Source: Microcaldota archaeon
Lineage (GTDB): Archaea > Micrarchaeota > Micrarchaeia > Micrarchaeales > Micrarchaeaceae
Length of the DNA stretch: 64,000 nt
Direction: 5' to 3'
Assembly: GCA_021799475.1 (NCBI GenBank)
Contig: JAJZAJ010000001.1
Span: 372,001 to 436,000 of the forward strand
Shown here: positions 50,329 to 60,217 of the stretch, one piece after another
Numbering within the stretch: position 1 is the stretch's first letter
How the letters are laid out: each line of letters begins with the position of its first letter
The notes under the pieces: generated by a model
Told to the model about the DNA's origin: nothing
The model's database searches: none
Seen by the model: the letters and a program-made list of their open reading frames with translations, nothing else
Made by a program: the position numbers and the translations under genes

Positions 50329-50538
50329 ATGTTTTATACTGCAAGGGCGCAGTTGAGCATCGAACTGCTAATAGGTTTCACGATTGCTCTGTCATTCGTG
50401 CTGCTCGTATCCGCTTCAGGCCAGCACTACCTATTGCTAATATCATCGTCGAAAAGCAGCATTTCAAACAGTATCGAAAGCCTGTCAAACGCAATAGGCC
50501 AGGCAAGTCCCGTGATCATCCATGCCGGCACGAAATAA
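50329..50538 (+). CDS. Pilin-like protein 3, short
   Basis: A 69-residue protein beginning RAQLSIELLIGFTIAL, a class III signal, with a short Ser-rich outer part. Four bases after the second pilin. Confidence 0.75.
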   Translation: MFYTARAQLSIELLIGFTIALSFVLLVSASGQHYLLLISSSKSSISNSIESLSNAIGQASPVIIHAGTK

Positions 50539-50629
50539 GAGATAAAGGAACAAGACAGAAAAGGGACTGATAAGGAGCGAAATAAGATAAAAGAGAAAGT
50601 AAAAGAGAGAAAACGGGAAAGAGGAAAAA

Positions 50630-50935
50630 TCAGCTAAGCCCTATCTCTATCTGGACTGTGTCTGGAACAGGAATCCTCATTATCTGGCGCAACGCCTGCT
50701 CGCTTCCATCTATCTCTATCAGCCGCTTATGAATCCTCATCTCCCATCTTTCAAAAGTATGGCTTCCGTCAGCTCCTGCGTTCTTCCTTGTCGTCTGAGA
50801 TACTATATGGGTTGGCAGAGGCACCGGTCCGCTGCACTTGACTCCCAGGTTGGACGCAATGCCCTTTATCTGCGAGGCTATCATGTCGACGTCCTTCGCT
50901 ATGGTGCTTACCAGCTTTATTATCGCTATTCCCAT
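50630..50935 (-). CDS. rps10: Small-subunit ribosomal protein uS10
   Basis: A 101-residue uS10 with the expected GPVPLPTHI and HKRLIEIDGS segments. Follows EF-1 alpha in the usual archaeal order (tuf-rps10). Confidence 0.97.
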   Translation of the reverse strand: MGIAIIKLVSTIAKDVDMIASQIKGIASNLGVKCSGPVPLPTHIVSQTTRKNAGADGSHTFERWEMRIHKRLIEIDGSEQALRQIMRIPVPDTVQIEIGLS

Positions 50936-50975
50936 TAAACCCCTATATGTGCATGCACTATGTGCATTTCCGCAA

Positions 50976-52250
50976 TCACTTCCTTGGAGCGACCTCGAGT
51001 ATTATCCCTGCTCCAATAGTTTCTCCCATATCTCTTATTGCAAATCTTCCGAGCTGTGGGAATGCGGAATAATTCTCGCATGCAACTGACTTTGTCGGCT
51101 TGATCCTGACTATCGCTATATCTCCGGTCTTCAGGGTCTGCGGGTTCTGTTCAACCGTTTGTCCTGTCTTCGGATCCTTTTTCTCGAGAAGTTCCTCAAA
51201 GGTGCATGCGACCTGCGCTGTGTGTATGTGGAACACTGGCGTATATCCTTTCGTTATGACATTCGGATGCTTTAGTATAACTACCTGCGCCTTGAATGAT
51301 TCCGCGACCATCGGAGGATTGCTCGAAGGCCCAATCACATCTCCCCTCTTTATGTCCTTCTTCTCGATAGCTCCTTTTATCGCAAATCCTACGTTGTCAC
51401 CAGGCTCCGCTTTAGGCAGCTGCTGATGGTGCATCTCTATGCTCTTGATTTCACCCTTGGCCCCGCTCGGCATCACAATAATAGAGTCTCCGGGCTTCAT
51501 CACTCCCGCTTCCACTCTGCCTACAGGTATTATTCCGAACCCCTGTACCGTGTGCACGTCCTGTACCGGAAGCCTGAGAGGCTTGTCGGTCGGCTTTGCA
51601 GGCACCTTGAGCATGTCAAGAGCCTCAAGCAGCGTAGGTCCTGTGTACCATGGCATCTTATCGCTTTTCTTTCCTGCATTGTCTCCCATCTGTGCAGAGT
51701 ACGGCACATAGGCGACTATCATTTCTGGCTTGAAGCCAAGCGTCTTGAGCAGGTCTCCCATATTCCTCTTAGTTTCTTCGTATTTAGCCTGATCATAGTT
51801 GACAGCATCCATCTTATTGATGCCGACTATAACCTGCTTGATTCCCAACAGGAACGACAGTATCGCGTGCTCCCTGGTCTGCGCCTCTATTCCCTCTTTT
51901 GCACTGCAGATGAGCACAGCAGCATCGGACTGGCTTGCTCCTGTAATCATATTCTTTACAAAGTCCCTGTGTCCAGGTGCGTCTATTATGGTGAAATAAT
52001 ACTTCTGAGTCTGGAAATCCCTGTGTGCTATGTCTATCGTTATTCCTCTCTCACGTTCCTCCTTCAGCGAGTCCATTACGAATGCAAACTCGAAAGTCGG
52101 CTTGTTGAAGGAAGCTGTAAGCTCCTTCATCCTGGCCATATCTCTGTCAGTTATGGTTCCAGTCTCATATAGCAGTCTTCCGACTGTCGTCGACTTTCCG
52201 TGGTCGACGTGACCTATGAATATCAGGTTCAGGTGTGGTTTGTCTACCAT
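50976..52250 (-). CDS. tuf: Translation elongation factor EF-1 alpha
   Basis: About 424 residues. GHVDHGKST (13-21), [19 protein letters not shown] and the domain II/III sequence identify the GTPase that brings aminoacyl-tRNA to the ribosome. ATG 52250 (MVDKPHLN) matches the family start better than GTG 52259. Confidence 0.97.
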   Translation of the reverse strand: MVDKPHLNLIFIGHVDHGKSTTVGRLLYETGTITDRDMARMKELTASFNKPTFEFAFVMDSLKEERERGITIDIAHRDFQTQKYYFTIIDAPGHRDFVKNMITGASQSDAAVLICSAKEGIEAQTREHAILSFLLGIKQVIVGINKMDAVNYDQAKYEETKRNMGDLLKTLGFKPEMIVAYVPYSAQMGDNAGKKSDKMPWYTGPTLLEALDMLKVPAKPTDKPLRLPVQDVHTVQGFGIIPVGRVEAGVMKPGDSIIVMPSGAKGEIKSIEMHHQQLPKAEPGDNVGFAIKGAIEKKDIKRGDVIGPSSNPPMVAESFKAQVVILKHPNVITKGYTPVFHIHTAQVACTFEELLEKKDPKTGQTVEQNPQTLKTGDIAIVRIKPTKSVACENYSAFPQLGRFAIRDMGETIGAGIILEVAPRK

Positions 52251-52574
52251 ATCTATCACTTATTTCTATTTAGCGTTATATTATATTGTCGTTGGCTCGT
52301 GGAGCATAATCTACACGCGCAAATGAAGCAACCGACTCTCTGATGAGAAAAATCAGCTTCCCGACGCTAATGTATCTATTGCTAAAATATATATACCTTA
52401 CGGCTCTTTCTCTCTCGGTTTTCCATCGGCCGCGCGGACGCATTTCAGCATCTGACCTGAATCAAAGACACAGTCTTATATTCGATGTCCTGCTGGTAAG
52501 CGGCTCACAAAGATTTATATAAGCACTGGTATATAACTCTCTGGAGGTGCAAGAGCACTATAGACGGTGTATAT
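52251..52574. other. Divergent promoter region between EF-1 alpha and the acidic peptide gene
   Basis: Contains an AT-rich TATA stretch near 52270-52285 serving tuf, and two rightward TATA-like boxes (52386-52396 AAATATATATA, 52510-52521 AGATTTATATAA). GGAGGTG at 52542 lies upstream of the acidic frame. A non-coding RNA between 52420 and 52500 is possible but not supported. Confidence 0.35.
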
Positions 52575-52679
52575 ATGAAGATATACAAAGCGGCTGACGA
52601 AGAAGAGGACGAAGACGAAGGCGACGACGAAGATGACGACTTCGACGATGAAGACGAAGGCGACGACGAGGATTACTGA
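52575..52679 (+). CDS. Ultra-acidic 34-residue peptide
   Basis: ATG AAG ATA TAC AAA then almost only Asp and Glu (25 of 34 residues acidic), ending DEDY and TGA. Promoter (AGATTTATATAA) about 60 bases upstream. Could be a nucleic-acid mimic, metal- or histone-like-protein-binding peptide; this is inference. Too short to recognise. Confidence 0.55.
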   Translation: MKIYKAADEEEDEDEGDDEDDDFDDEDEGDDEDY

Positions 52680-53011
52680 GAAACTGCGTTTCTTTATTTT
52701 TCTATTTTACTTGCTTTGTTCAAGGGTTCGCGTCCCATTTTAATTTCCATTTTTAACATTTTTAATTACTTTATACTATTTTATTTATAACTTCATAGCG
52801 GGAAAACCAACGACTTTTAACTGTGTGATGGAGGGACGGAAGAGAACCACAGATAAGTATATAAAGAAAAAAGGACATAAATAATAATATAAAGTATAAA
52901 GGGATTGTGTTGAAACCGCACAAGGCTGAAAGTTCTTGTGCGTGTAATGTGAATGGAGCCATCCGTTCCGGCAGGTTCCTTTACTGTTCAATCGATGATC
53001 GATGATATAGC
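52680..53011. other. AT-rich spacer before cdc48
   Basis: T-rich after the acidic gene (hairpin GAAACTGCGTTTC at 52679-52691, likely terminator), then A-rich promoter sequence. A possible 18-codon basic frame (52829-52885, MEGRKRTTDKYIKKK) is too weak to call. TATA-like GTATAAAG near 52892-52899 and a repeated ATCGATG before the cdc48 start are visible. Confidence 0.35.
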
Positions 53012-55168
53012 ATGGCTGAAGGAATAGAACTTACAATCGCAGGCGCTCTCGTAACAGATGACGGGAGAGGCATCGCCAGAATAGACAGCAAAGCAAGGAA
53101 ACTGCTCAACGTCATACCTGGAGACACCGTCGAGATAAAAGGGAAAAGAAGGAGCACGGCAGCAACCGTCGCGTCAAGCAACCAGCAGGATGAGGGGCTT
53201 GATTTCATAAGAATAGACGGTCATATAAGGCAGAATCTCGGTGTTGGAATAGGCGACAAGGTGTTTATCAAAAAAGCGGAAGTGTCTGATGCCGAAAAGG
53301 TAGTGCTGGCGCCCCCACCGAACCAGAAGATGACGATATCTCCTGACTTCTCGGAATACGCAAAGAACAAGCTGGAAGACAGGCCGCTCATAAAGGGAGA
53401 CGTGGTGCCTGTAGCTATGTTTGGTTATATGTTCAATTTTGTAGTCGCACAGGTTGCGCCGCATGGGGTCGTAAGGGTAACAAGGAACACGGAAATAGTG
53501 ATGCGCAATGAGCCTGTTTCAGAATCGATGGTAAGGATAGGCGATGTTCATTATGAAGACATAGGGGGGCTGAAGACGGAAGTGCAAAAGATAAGGGAGA
53601 TGGTGGAACTTCCTATAAGGTATCCTGAGTTATTCGAAAGGCTCGGAATAGAGCCTCCTAAGGGAGTGCTGCTTTACGGATCACCAGGAACAGGAAAGAC
53701 GCTGCTTGCAAAGGCCGTAGCTAATGAGAGCGACGCCCATTTCATAGACATATCGGGGCCTGAGCTGGTAAGCAAATTCGTGGGAGAGAGCGAAGAGAAG
53801 CTAAGGCAGATATTCATGGAAGCCAAAGAGAAGGCACCTACTATAATATTCATGGACGAGATAGATGCGATAGCGCCGAAGAGGGAGGAGGCGACGAACG
53901 AAGTGGAAAGGAGGATGGTGTCGCAGTTGCTCACGCTGATGGACGGAATGGGGTCGAGGGGGCAGGTAATAGTCATTGGCGCTACAAACAGGCCAAATGC
54001 AATAGACCCTGCATTGAGAAGACCTGGAAGGTTCGACAGGGAGATAGAGATAGGAGTGCCGGACAGGAGTGCGAGAAAGGAAATACTGGAGATTCATACG
54101 AGGAACATGCCGCTGGCAAAAGATGTGGCAATAGATGAGCTGGCTGACATGACCCACGGATTCACCGGAGCGGATCTGAGCGCGCTTGTCAGGGAGGCCG
54201 CAATGGCGACACTCAGGCACATACTGCCAAAGATCGTCGACAAGAAGGCGGTGCCGAACGAGGTGCTTCTTAGCCTGACTGTCAAGAGGGCTGATTTCAG
54301 GGAGGCTCTCGCGAGCATACAACCAAGCGCACTGAGGGAGGTGTTCATCGAAAGGCCGAATGTTCACTGGTCCGATGTGGGCGGCCTGGAAGATGTCAAA
54401 AGGCAGATGAAGGAGGCGGTAGAGCTGCCGCTCAAGCACCCCGAGGCGTTCGAGAAGATGGGGATACGGCCGGTAAAAGGGGTGCTGCTTGTAGGGGCGC
54501 CTGGAACAGGAAAGACATTATTGGCAAAAGCCGTAGCGACAGAGAGAGAATCGAATTTCATATCGATAAAGGGGCCAGAGGTGCTAAGCAAGTATGTCGG
54601 GGAGAGCGAAAAGGCCGTCAGGGAAATGTTCAGGAAGGCAAAGATGGCCGCCCCGTGCATAATCTTCATAGACGAGATAGATTCGATAGCGAGCGTGAGG
54701 GATTCGGATAATTTGGATTCAGGCGTAGCGGAAAGGGTAGTGGATACGATGCTGACGGAAATGGACGGACTGTCAAACATGAAAAACGTACTTGTAATAG
54801 CGGCTACGAACAGGCCTGATATGATGGACCCGGCACTGCTCAGGCCAGGAAGGTTCGACAAGATAATAGAGATACCGATGCCAGACAAAAAGACAAGATA
54901 TGAAATACTTAAGGTGCATACGAAGAAGATGCCTCTGGCAAAGGACGTTGACATGGAGGAGCTGACAAGACTGACAGAGAACTACACGGGGGCAGAGATA
55001 GAGAACATCACCAGGGAGGCAGGCATGAGCGCCATACGGAACAACAGGGATACAGTGACGAAAAGCGACTTTGATTCCGCGTTCCATGAGGTGCGCCCAG
55101 CAATACCAAAAGAGGTGACGGAGCGCATAAAGCGCTTCAAGGATGAGCCGGAAAACATGTACAGATAA
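53012..55168 (+). CDS. CDC48/VCP AAA+ ATPase
   Basis: A 718-residue double-AAA unfoldase: N-domain (1-180), D1 with GSPGTGKT (223-230) and [11 protein letters not shown]2 with GAPGTGKT (495-502) and FIDEIDSIA. Feeds proteins to the proteasome and remodels complexes. Full-length and intact. Confidence 0.97.
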   Translation: MAEGIELTIAGALVTDDGRGIARIDSKARKLLNVIPGDTVEIKGKRRSTAATVASSNQQDEGLDFIRIDGHIRQNLGVGIGDKVFIKKAEVSDAEKVVLAPPPNQKMTISPDFSEYAKNKLEDRPLIKGDVVPVAMFGYMFNFVVAQVAPHGVVRVTRNTEIVMRNEPVSESMVRIGDVHYEDIGGLKTEVQKIREMVELPIRYPELFERLGIEPPKGVLLYGSPGTGKTLLAKAVANESDAHFIDISGPELVSKFVGESEEKLRQIFMEAKEKAPTIIFMDEIDAIAPKREEATNEVERRMVSQLLTLMDGMGSRGQVIVIGATNRPNAIDPALRRPGRFDREIEIGVPDRSARKEILEIHTRNMPLAKDVAIDELADMTHGFTGADLSALVREAAMATLRHILPKIVDKKAVPNEVLLSLTVKRADFREALASIQPSALREVFIERPNVHWSDVGGLEDVKRQMKEAVELPLKHPEAFEKMGIRPVKGVLLVGAPGTGKTLLAKAVATERESNFISIKGPEVLSKYVGESEKAVREMFRKAKMAAPCIIFIDEIDSIASVRDSDNLDSGVAERVVDTMLTEMDGLSNMKNVLVIAATNRPDMMDPALLRPGRFDKIIEIPMPDKKTRYEILKVHTKKMPLAKDVDMEELTRLTENYTGAEIENITREAGMSAIRNNRDTVTKSDFDSAFHEVRPAIPKEVTERIKRFKDEPENMYR

Positions 55169-55279
55169 AAACAACAAATATAAAACAACAAATATAACAG
55201 CGAACAGCGATAAGCTGACGGTCATTGGCCGCGCGGATTGCGTATCCCAATTTGAACAAAAATATATTTAGGTGAAATA

Positions 55280-55705
55280 ATGGCAGCAGTGAACAAGCTA
55301 CGGATAGTGTATTCAGACCCGAAGACGGGCAGGAGCGCCCAGAAAGAGCTGGAGCCAGGTGCAGAGGCAGCATTCCTTAACAGGAAAATTGGGGAAATAA
55401 TTGACGGAAGCCTGATAGGGCTTTCAGGCTACAAGTTCAGGATATCCGGCGGCAGCGACAGCAGCGGATTCCCAATGAAAAAAGGCATCGAAGGCCCGAA
55501 GAAGACGACAATGATGAGCACGATCTCGATGTCGGGCAGGCAGAAAGGCAGGCAGAGGCGCATGACTGTCAGGGGTGACACGGTAAGTGCAGATATAGCG
55601 CAGCTTAACCTGTCAGTGGTCGAATATGGGGAGAAGCCCGTTGACGAAGTGTTTCCGAAGAAAGAGGAGGCAAAAGAAGCGGCAAACGCCACGGAAAAGA
55701 AATAA
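55280..55705 (+). CDS. rps6e: Small-subunit ribosomal protein eS6
   Basis: A 141-residue archaeal eS6 (GSDSSGFPMKKG, RMTVRGDTVS). 17 bases before the aIF2 gamma gene, the usual archaeal pair. Confidence 0.95.
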   Translation: MAAVNKLRIVYSDPKTGRSAQKELEPGAEAAFLNRKIGEIIDGSLIGLSGYKFRISGGSDSSGFPMKKGIEGPKKTTMMSTISMSGRQKGRQRRMTVRGDTVSADIAQLNLSVVEYGEKPVDEVFPKKEEAKEAANATEKK

Positions 55706-55722
55706 GCGGTAAGTGATATATT

Positions 55723-56943
55723 TTGGACAGCTTGAAGCAGAGCGTGATGAACATCGGCACCCTTGGCCATATCGACCACGGGAAAACCTCTCTGACAAGG
55801 GCGCTGACCGGCGTCTGGACGGACAGGCACAGTGAGAGCCTTAAGAGGAACATGACGATAAAACTGGGATATGCTGATGCGATAATAAGGAAGTGCACAA
55901 AGGAAACCGGAACGGAAGCTTACACCGTATCGGAAACGTGTGCGAAAGACGGGAGCAAAACCGAACCGCTTATGAGGTTCTCGATTCTCGATGCGCCAGG
56001 GCACGAAACACTGATGGCAACAGCGATAGCAGGGTCGAGCGTGATAGACGGGATACTTTTCGTTATAGCTGCCAATGAGCCCTGCCCGATGCAGCAGACA
56101 AAGGAGCATCTTATGATAATAAACCTGCTGGGCATGAAGAACGTCATAGTAATACAGAGCAAGGTTGACATAGTGGGCAGGGATGCGGCAATAAAACATC
56201 ATGACCAGATACGCGCATTCCTGAAAGGTAGCGTGATAGAGGATGCGCCGATAGTGCCGGTCATGACCAACCACAACATCAACATAGACGTCGTATTGGA
56301 AAAGATAGCGAACATGCCGCTGCCGAAGCACGACCAGAACGCTAAGCCGATGATGTATGTTGTAAGATCATTTGACGTCAACAAACCGGGCATCGATGCA
56401 GAGAAGCTCAAAGGAGGGGTAATAGGCGGTGCGGTACTAAGCGGTAAATTCAAGGTGGGTGACACTATAGAGATAAGACCCGGGGCGAAGATACCGGTAA
56501 AGGCGCAGAAGAAGGATTCGTATTCTCCTATAGTGACATCAATCGTAGGGATAAGCAACGGCAGCGACGAGCTGCGGGAAGCTCTGCCGGGCGGGCTGAT
56601 TGGCATATCGACAGAGATAGATCCGGCATTCACGAAAGCGGATGGGCTGGTAGGCAATGTGGTCGGCCATGCAGGCAAGCTACCGGAATCGCTCCAGAGC
56701 ATAACGATAAAGTACCATAAGCTAAACAGGCCGGATCTGCCGGAGCAGGGGATAAAGGACAACGAAGCGTTTATCCTCGGAGTCGGCACGGCTACTGTAA
56801 TAGGATATGTCAAGAAGGCGAAGAAGGACACGATAGAGCTGGAGCTAAAGAGGCCGATCGCAGCAGAGAAAGGTTCCAGGATAGCGGTGATGCGCAGCAT
56901 AGGCCAAAGATGGAGGCTTGCCGGCTACGGGCTGCTCAACTAG
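55723..56943 (+). CDS. eif2g: Translation initiation factor aIF2, gamma subunit
   Basis: A 406-residue GTPase that carries initiator Met-tRNA. GHIDHGKTS (15-23), DAPGHE and the switch regions are intact. The zinc knuckle after switch 1 has kept only two of four Cys (RKCTKETG and ETCAKDG where CxxC is normal). TTG 55723 start assumed. Confidence 0.92.
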   Translation: MDSLKQSVMNIGTLGHIDHGKTSLTRALTGVWTDRHSESLKRNMTIKLGYADAIIRKCTKETGTEAYTVSETCAKDGSKTEPLMRFSILDAPGHETLMATAIAGSSVIDGILFVIAANEPCPMQQTKEHLMIINLLGMKNVIVIQSKVDIVGRDAAIKHHDQIRAFLKGSVIEDAPIVPVMTNHNINIDVVLEKIANMPLPKHDQNAKPMMYVVRSFDVNKPGIDAEKLKGGVIGGAVLSGKFKVGDTIEIRPGAKIPVKAQKKDSYSPIVTSIVGISNGSDELREALPGGLIGISTEIDPAFTKADGLVGNVVGHAGKLPESLQSITIKYHKLNRPDLPEQGIKDNEAFILGVGTATVIGYVKKAKKDTIELELKRPIAAEKGSRIAVMRSIGQRWRLAGYGLLN

Positions 56944-57021
56944 TTCCGCATTGCCCTGTCTATCAATCAAAAAGCTGCCATCGGAAGCCCACGATTCCAA
57001 TCGTTGGAGGATGCAACAAGC

Positions 57022-58311
57022 TTAGGGAGTCAGCCTTTTCCTGTCCCTTGGGAACAGAGTGGCTTCACGTATGTTTTTCATCCCTGTTACGGCCATCGCG
57101 AATCTCTCAAGCCCTATGCTCCATCCCGCATGGGGAGGGGCGCCGCATCTGAATGCATTGATGTAGAATTCGAAGCCTTTCGGGTTCAGGCCTTTCCTCT
57201 TCAGCGCGCCGACAAGCATTTCAGGGTCGTGTATCCTCTGCGCCCCGCTGCTTATCTCAAGGCCCCTGTATATATAGTCAAAACTGTTGGTAAGTTCCTT
57301 ATCCGACTCCTTTGGCATGGAATAGAAGGCGCGCAGCTCGGCAGGATAGTCCTTGACAATGACAGCTTCGCCGAAAGCATCCTCTATTCCCTTTTCATGC
57401 TCCTTCGAGAAATCATGGCCGTATTCTATGCTGTGGCCTTTCTTCTTCAATCCGTCTATTGCCTGCCTGTAAGTTATTGTTTTAGGTTCCGGCACCTCCA
57501 GCTTTATCCCAAGGGTCTCCAGGGCCTCCCTGTTATCCTCCTTCACCGATTTTATCATCGCTTTAACGGTTTCTGACAACGCTTTTATCGCATCGTCGGC
57601 ATCAGCAAATGCCATCTCCACATCCATCTGCGTTATCTCGTTGATATGCGAAGTGGTATTGGATTTTTCTGCGCGGAAGACGGGCATAATCATGAATACC
57701 CTGTCCATCCCGCCTATCACGGCAAGCTGTTTGTAGAGCTGCGGCGATTGTGCAAGATACGCCTTGTGCTCGAAATACTTGATCTCAAAAAGGTCAGACC
57801 CTCCCTCGCTGGATTCTGCTATGATCGACGGCGTCCTTATCTGCGAAAATCCTTTGGAATGCAGCGAGCCTGCAAAAGAATTCAGCATGGTTGATTCTAT
57901 ACTGAACACCGCGGCAGTCTCAATACGTCTAAGGTCTATGAACCTGTTGTCGAGCCTTACGTCTATATCCGCTGGGACCTTGCCCGTAACTTCAAAAGGA
58001 ATAGTAGTGGAAACAGGGTTAAGGTTTCTGATCTCAGAAGGTATTATCTCAAAGCCCTTCTTTGCTTCCTTGTTTGCCCTGACCTTCCCCTTGACCATGA
58101 TTACGCTCTCCTTCGGCAGCGACATAGACCTGATTACATCGTCAGGCACATCGCCTTTCTTGCCGAGCACCTGCACAAGACCTGTATTATCTCTTAGAAT
58201 AAGAAAGGTTATCTTCGCCGTCTCCCTGACTTCATGCACCCAGCCGCAAAGCGTTACTGGCTTTCCTTCTATCTGCGCGCTAAGCTCTCCAACATAATGC
58301 GTCCTCAACAC
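57022..58311 (-). CDS. aspS: Aspartyl-tRNA(Asp/Asn) synthetase
   Basis: A 429-residue class II synthetase: N-terminal OB anticodon-binding domain (CGWVHEVRETAKITFLIL), catalytic domain with EGGSDLFEI and C-terminal GLERFAM. Archaeal (non-discriminating or discriminating cannot be decided). Confidence 0.95.
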   Translation of the reverse strand: MLRTHYVGELSAQIEGKPVTLCGWVHEVRETAKITFLILRDNTGLVQVLGKKGDVPDDVIRSMSLPKESVIMVKGKVRANKEAKKGFEIIPSEIRNLNPVSTTIPFEVTGKVPADIDVRLDNRFIDLRRIETAAVFSIESTMLNSFAGSLHSKGFSQIRTPSIIAESSEGGSDLFEIKYFEHKAYLAQSPQLYKQLAVIGGMDRVFMIMPVFRAEKSNTTSHINEITQMDVEMAFADADDAIKALSETVKAMIKSVKEDNREALETLGIKLEVPEPKTITYRQAIDGLKKKGHSIEYGHDFSKEHEKGIEDAFGEAVIVKDYPAELRAFYSMPKESDKELTNSFDYIYRGLEISSGAQRIHDPEMLVGALKRKGLNPKGFEFYINAFRCGAPPHAGWSIGLERFAMAVTGMKNIREATLFPRDRKRLTP

Positions 58312-58390
58312 AGCATCGCCACCGCCAAGAATAGACCGGTATCCTTTCGGGACTACAGCTATAAATAATTATGTTCGTCACATCTACATC

Positions 58391-58816
58391 ATGACGGATA
58401 TCGACAAGCTAAAAGTTGGTGAGATAATGGACAGGAAGCTGATAGCGGTGTCACCAACAACCACCATAAGAGCGGCAGCGAAACTGATTTCAACAACGCA
58501 TGTCGACACCCTGCCGATTATCGAAGACGGAAAGCTCACCGGCATAGTCTACGATGACGATATATTAGGATATTCGGTGGAGCATGACGAGGAGGAGATG
58601 GCCAGCATTTCAATAGAGCAGCTGGTCAGGCCCCCGATTTTCCTAGAAAGCGGAATGAGCGCCAGGCAGGCCATACGCCTTGCAGCAGCGAAGAAGGCAA
58701 CAAGGATACCCGTCGTCGACAACAAGAACAGCATGCACTGCATCGGGATGATAAGCTCTACCGAGCTGCTCAGGGAAATAGTAAAAGCGGACAGGTTCAG
58801 GAAGCGGAACCTGTAA
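58391..58816 (+). CDS. CBS-domain protein
   Basis: A 141-residue protein of two CBS motifs (MDRKLIAVSPTTTIRAAAKL and ARQAIRLAAAKKATRIPVVD) forming one Bateman module that senses adenine nucleotides. Effector domain absent; partner unknown. Confidence 0.85.
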   Translation: MTDIDKLKVGEIMDRKLIAVSPTTTIRAAAKLISTTHVDTLPIIEDGKLTGIVYDDDILGYSVEHDEEEMASISIEQLVRPPIFLESGMSARQAIRLAAAKKATRIPVVDNKNSMHCIGMISSTELLREIVKADRFRKRNL

Positions 58817-58944
58817 TATCAAAAAGGAAATAAAGAAAAATAAAAATAGGAAATGCTGCCGCACTGCACGCTGCGGCATAGCCCCAACCGAGAGAGACTG
58901 AAAACGGAAACGGCAAAGCGCCAATTTCCTTCATTTCATTCCCT

Positions 58945-59262
58945 TCATTTCTGGAGCGTTATCTGTATCGAGCTTACCTTTGACCTGCTGCCATCTTCGT
59001 TTGTCAGCTCTTCAGAAGATGTCCTTATGCCCTTGTCCCTCAGGGAAGGAAGGAATCTGTTAACCACTATCTCTCTCACATCGACCGCTTTGGATATCGC
59101 ATTGCCCCTTGCCTTTATAGTGACCTCATTGAGCCCGCTGTTGAACTGCGTCACAACAGCAAGCACGTAGTTCATCGTCGGCTTTTTGCCGATGTACACT
59201 ATGTTCTCGCCATCAATCCTATTCTCTATCTGCCTCGTTTGTATGCTATCGTAGTTCTCCAT
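58945..59262 (-). CDS. albA: Alba DNA/RNA-binding chromatin protein
   Basis: About 105 residues with the Alba fold ([31 protein letters not shown]). ATG 59262 is preferred because GGTG lies 6 bases upstream of it; ATG 59277 and 59268 are alternatives. Confidence 0.93.
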   Translation of the reverse strand: MENYDSIQTRQIENRIDGENIVYIGKKPTMNYVLAVVTQFNSGLNEVTIKARGNAISKAVDVREIVVNRFLPSLRDKGIRTSSEELTNEDGSRSKVSSIQITLQK

Positions 59263-59344
59263 TGCCATCACCTGCATCGGAATTATTCCTGTTGGTCAGC
59301 TATTTATCGCAGCGCAGATTTATAAATGGTTTGGCGCTGCGTGT

Positions 59345-60217
59345 TCACAACTGGGCCGCAAGCCTCTTTATTTCCTTAAGCTCCTCCTCTACATCGAGAC
59401 CAGCGTCCATCTCGTTGAGCACATGCAATGGAGAAGCTAATGATATATCGCAGAGAAGCTGCGCCTCCTTCTCTACCTTCGCCTTCCTGGCGAGTGGCAT
59501 CTCCGCCTGTATAGAGTTGTATATCCTTGCAAGAATCTGCCTCGCCAGCCAGCGCAGCCTATCCTTGCTTATTTTTCCAGACTTTATTATCTCCTTTACT
59601 TCATTGTCTCCGAGAAGCTCCTGCGCGTTCTCTCCCTTGAATATCTTGCCAACCGATCTCAAGAGCTCCGGAGCTACCGGATAAAACACTCTGTAGAAGA
59701 CAACGCCGAACGAAACCCTGTAAGAGTACCAGAACACTATCCTCTTCGCTATAAGCCTTTCGTGGCAATCCTTCAGCCCCTCAACAAAGTCGAATACCTC
59801 TACGAATTCTTTCGATGGCTTCCACGAGCCTTTTCCAAAACCTTCAATCACGTTTTTTATGGCTCTGGCATGCCTGGACTCGACTCCCGAGACCTCCCGG
59901 AAATGCTTTGCATATTCCCGGTCAATTTTAGGCGACTCCGTTGCCCACTTTTCCGACATCTTGCTTATCCTCTCTTCCCCGTAATAGAACAGATAGAGCA
60001 TCCTCATTATGTCGCCTTTCCTGAAAACATGGCCGTTGGGCAGCTTTATCTCATTCTTCGTTATCATGCCCTTTCTCCTTCCTGTGGCGATGAAGCTGGA
60101 GGCGTACTTTACCGCCCGTACAGGGTTGCTCCTCGCATAGCTGATAATATACGGTTTCACCCATTCCGGGATTCCGTGTTTCCTAAGCGTTTCATCAATA
60201 ATGCTGCTTCCTATCAT
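59345..60217 (-). CDS. Helical protein of unknown function, 290 residues
   Basis: Almost all-helical with E/H-rich pairs (EYAKHFREVSGVESRHARAI) that recall a ferritin-like bundle, but no complete metal motif. It overlaps the end of the upstream S-layer-like gene by 23 bases, so they are co-expressed. Role unknown. Confidence 0.65.
   Translation of the reverse strand: MIGSSIIDETLRKHGIPEWVKPYIISYARSNPVRAVKYASSFIATGRRKGMITKNEIKLPNGHVFRKGDIMRMLYLFYYGEERISKMSEKWATESPKIDREYAKHFREVSGVESRHARAIKNVIEGFGKGSWKPSKEFVEVFDFVEGLKDCHERLIAKRIVFWYSYRVSFGVVFYRVFYPVAPELLRSVGKIFKGENAQELLGDNEVKEIIKSGKISKDRLRWLARQILARIYNSIQAEMPLARKAKVEKEAQLLCDISLASPLHVLNEMDAGLDVEEELKEIKRLAAQL

Noticed and set aside
50539-50629. Possible terminator or small RNA between the pilins and uS10
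   Set aside because: Purine-rich low-complexity sequence without a stable hairpin.
52829-52885. An 18-codon very basic frame before cdc48
   Set aside because: Too short to separate from chance in A-rich DNA.
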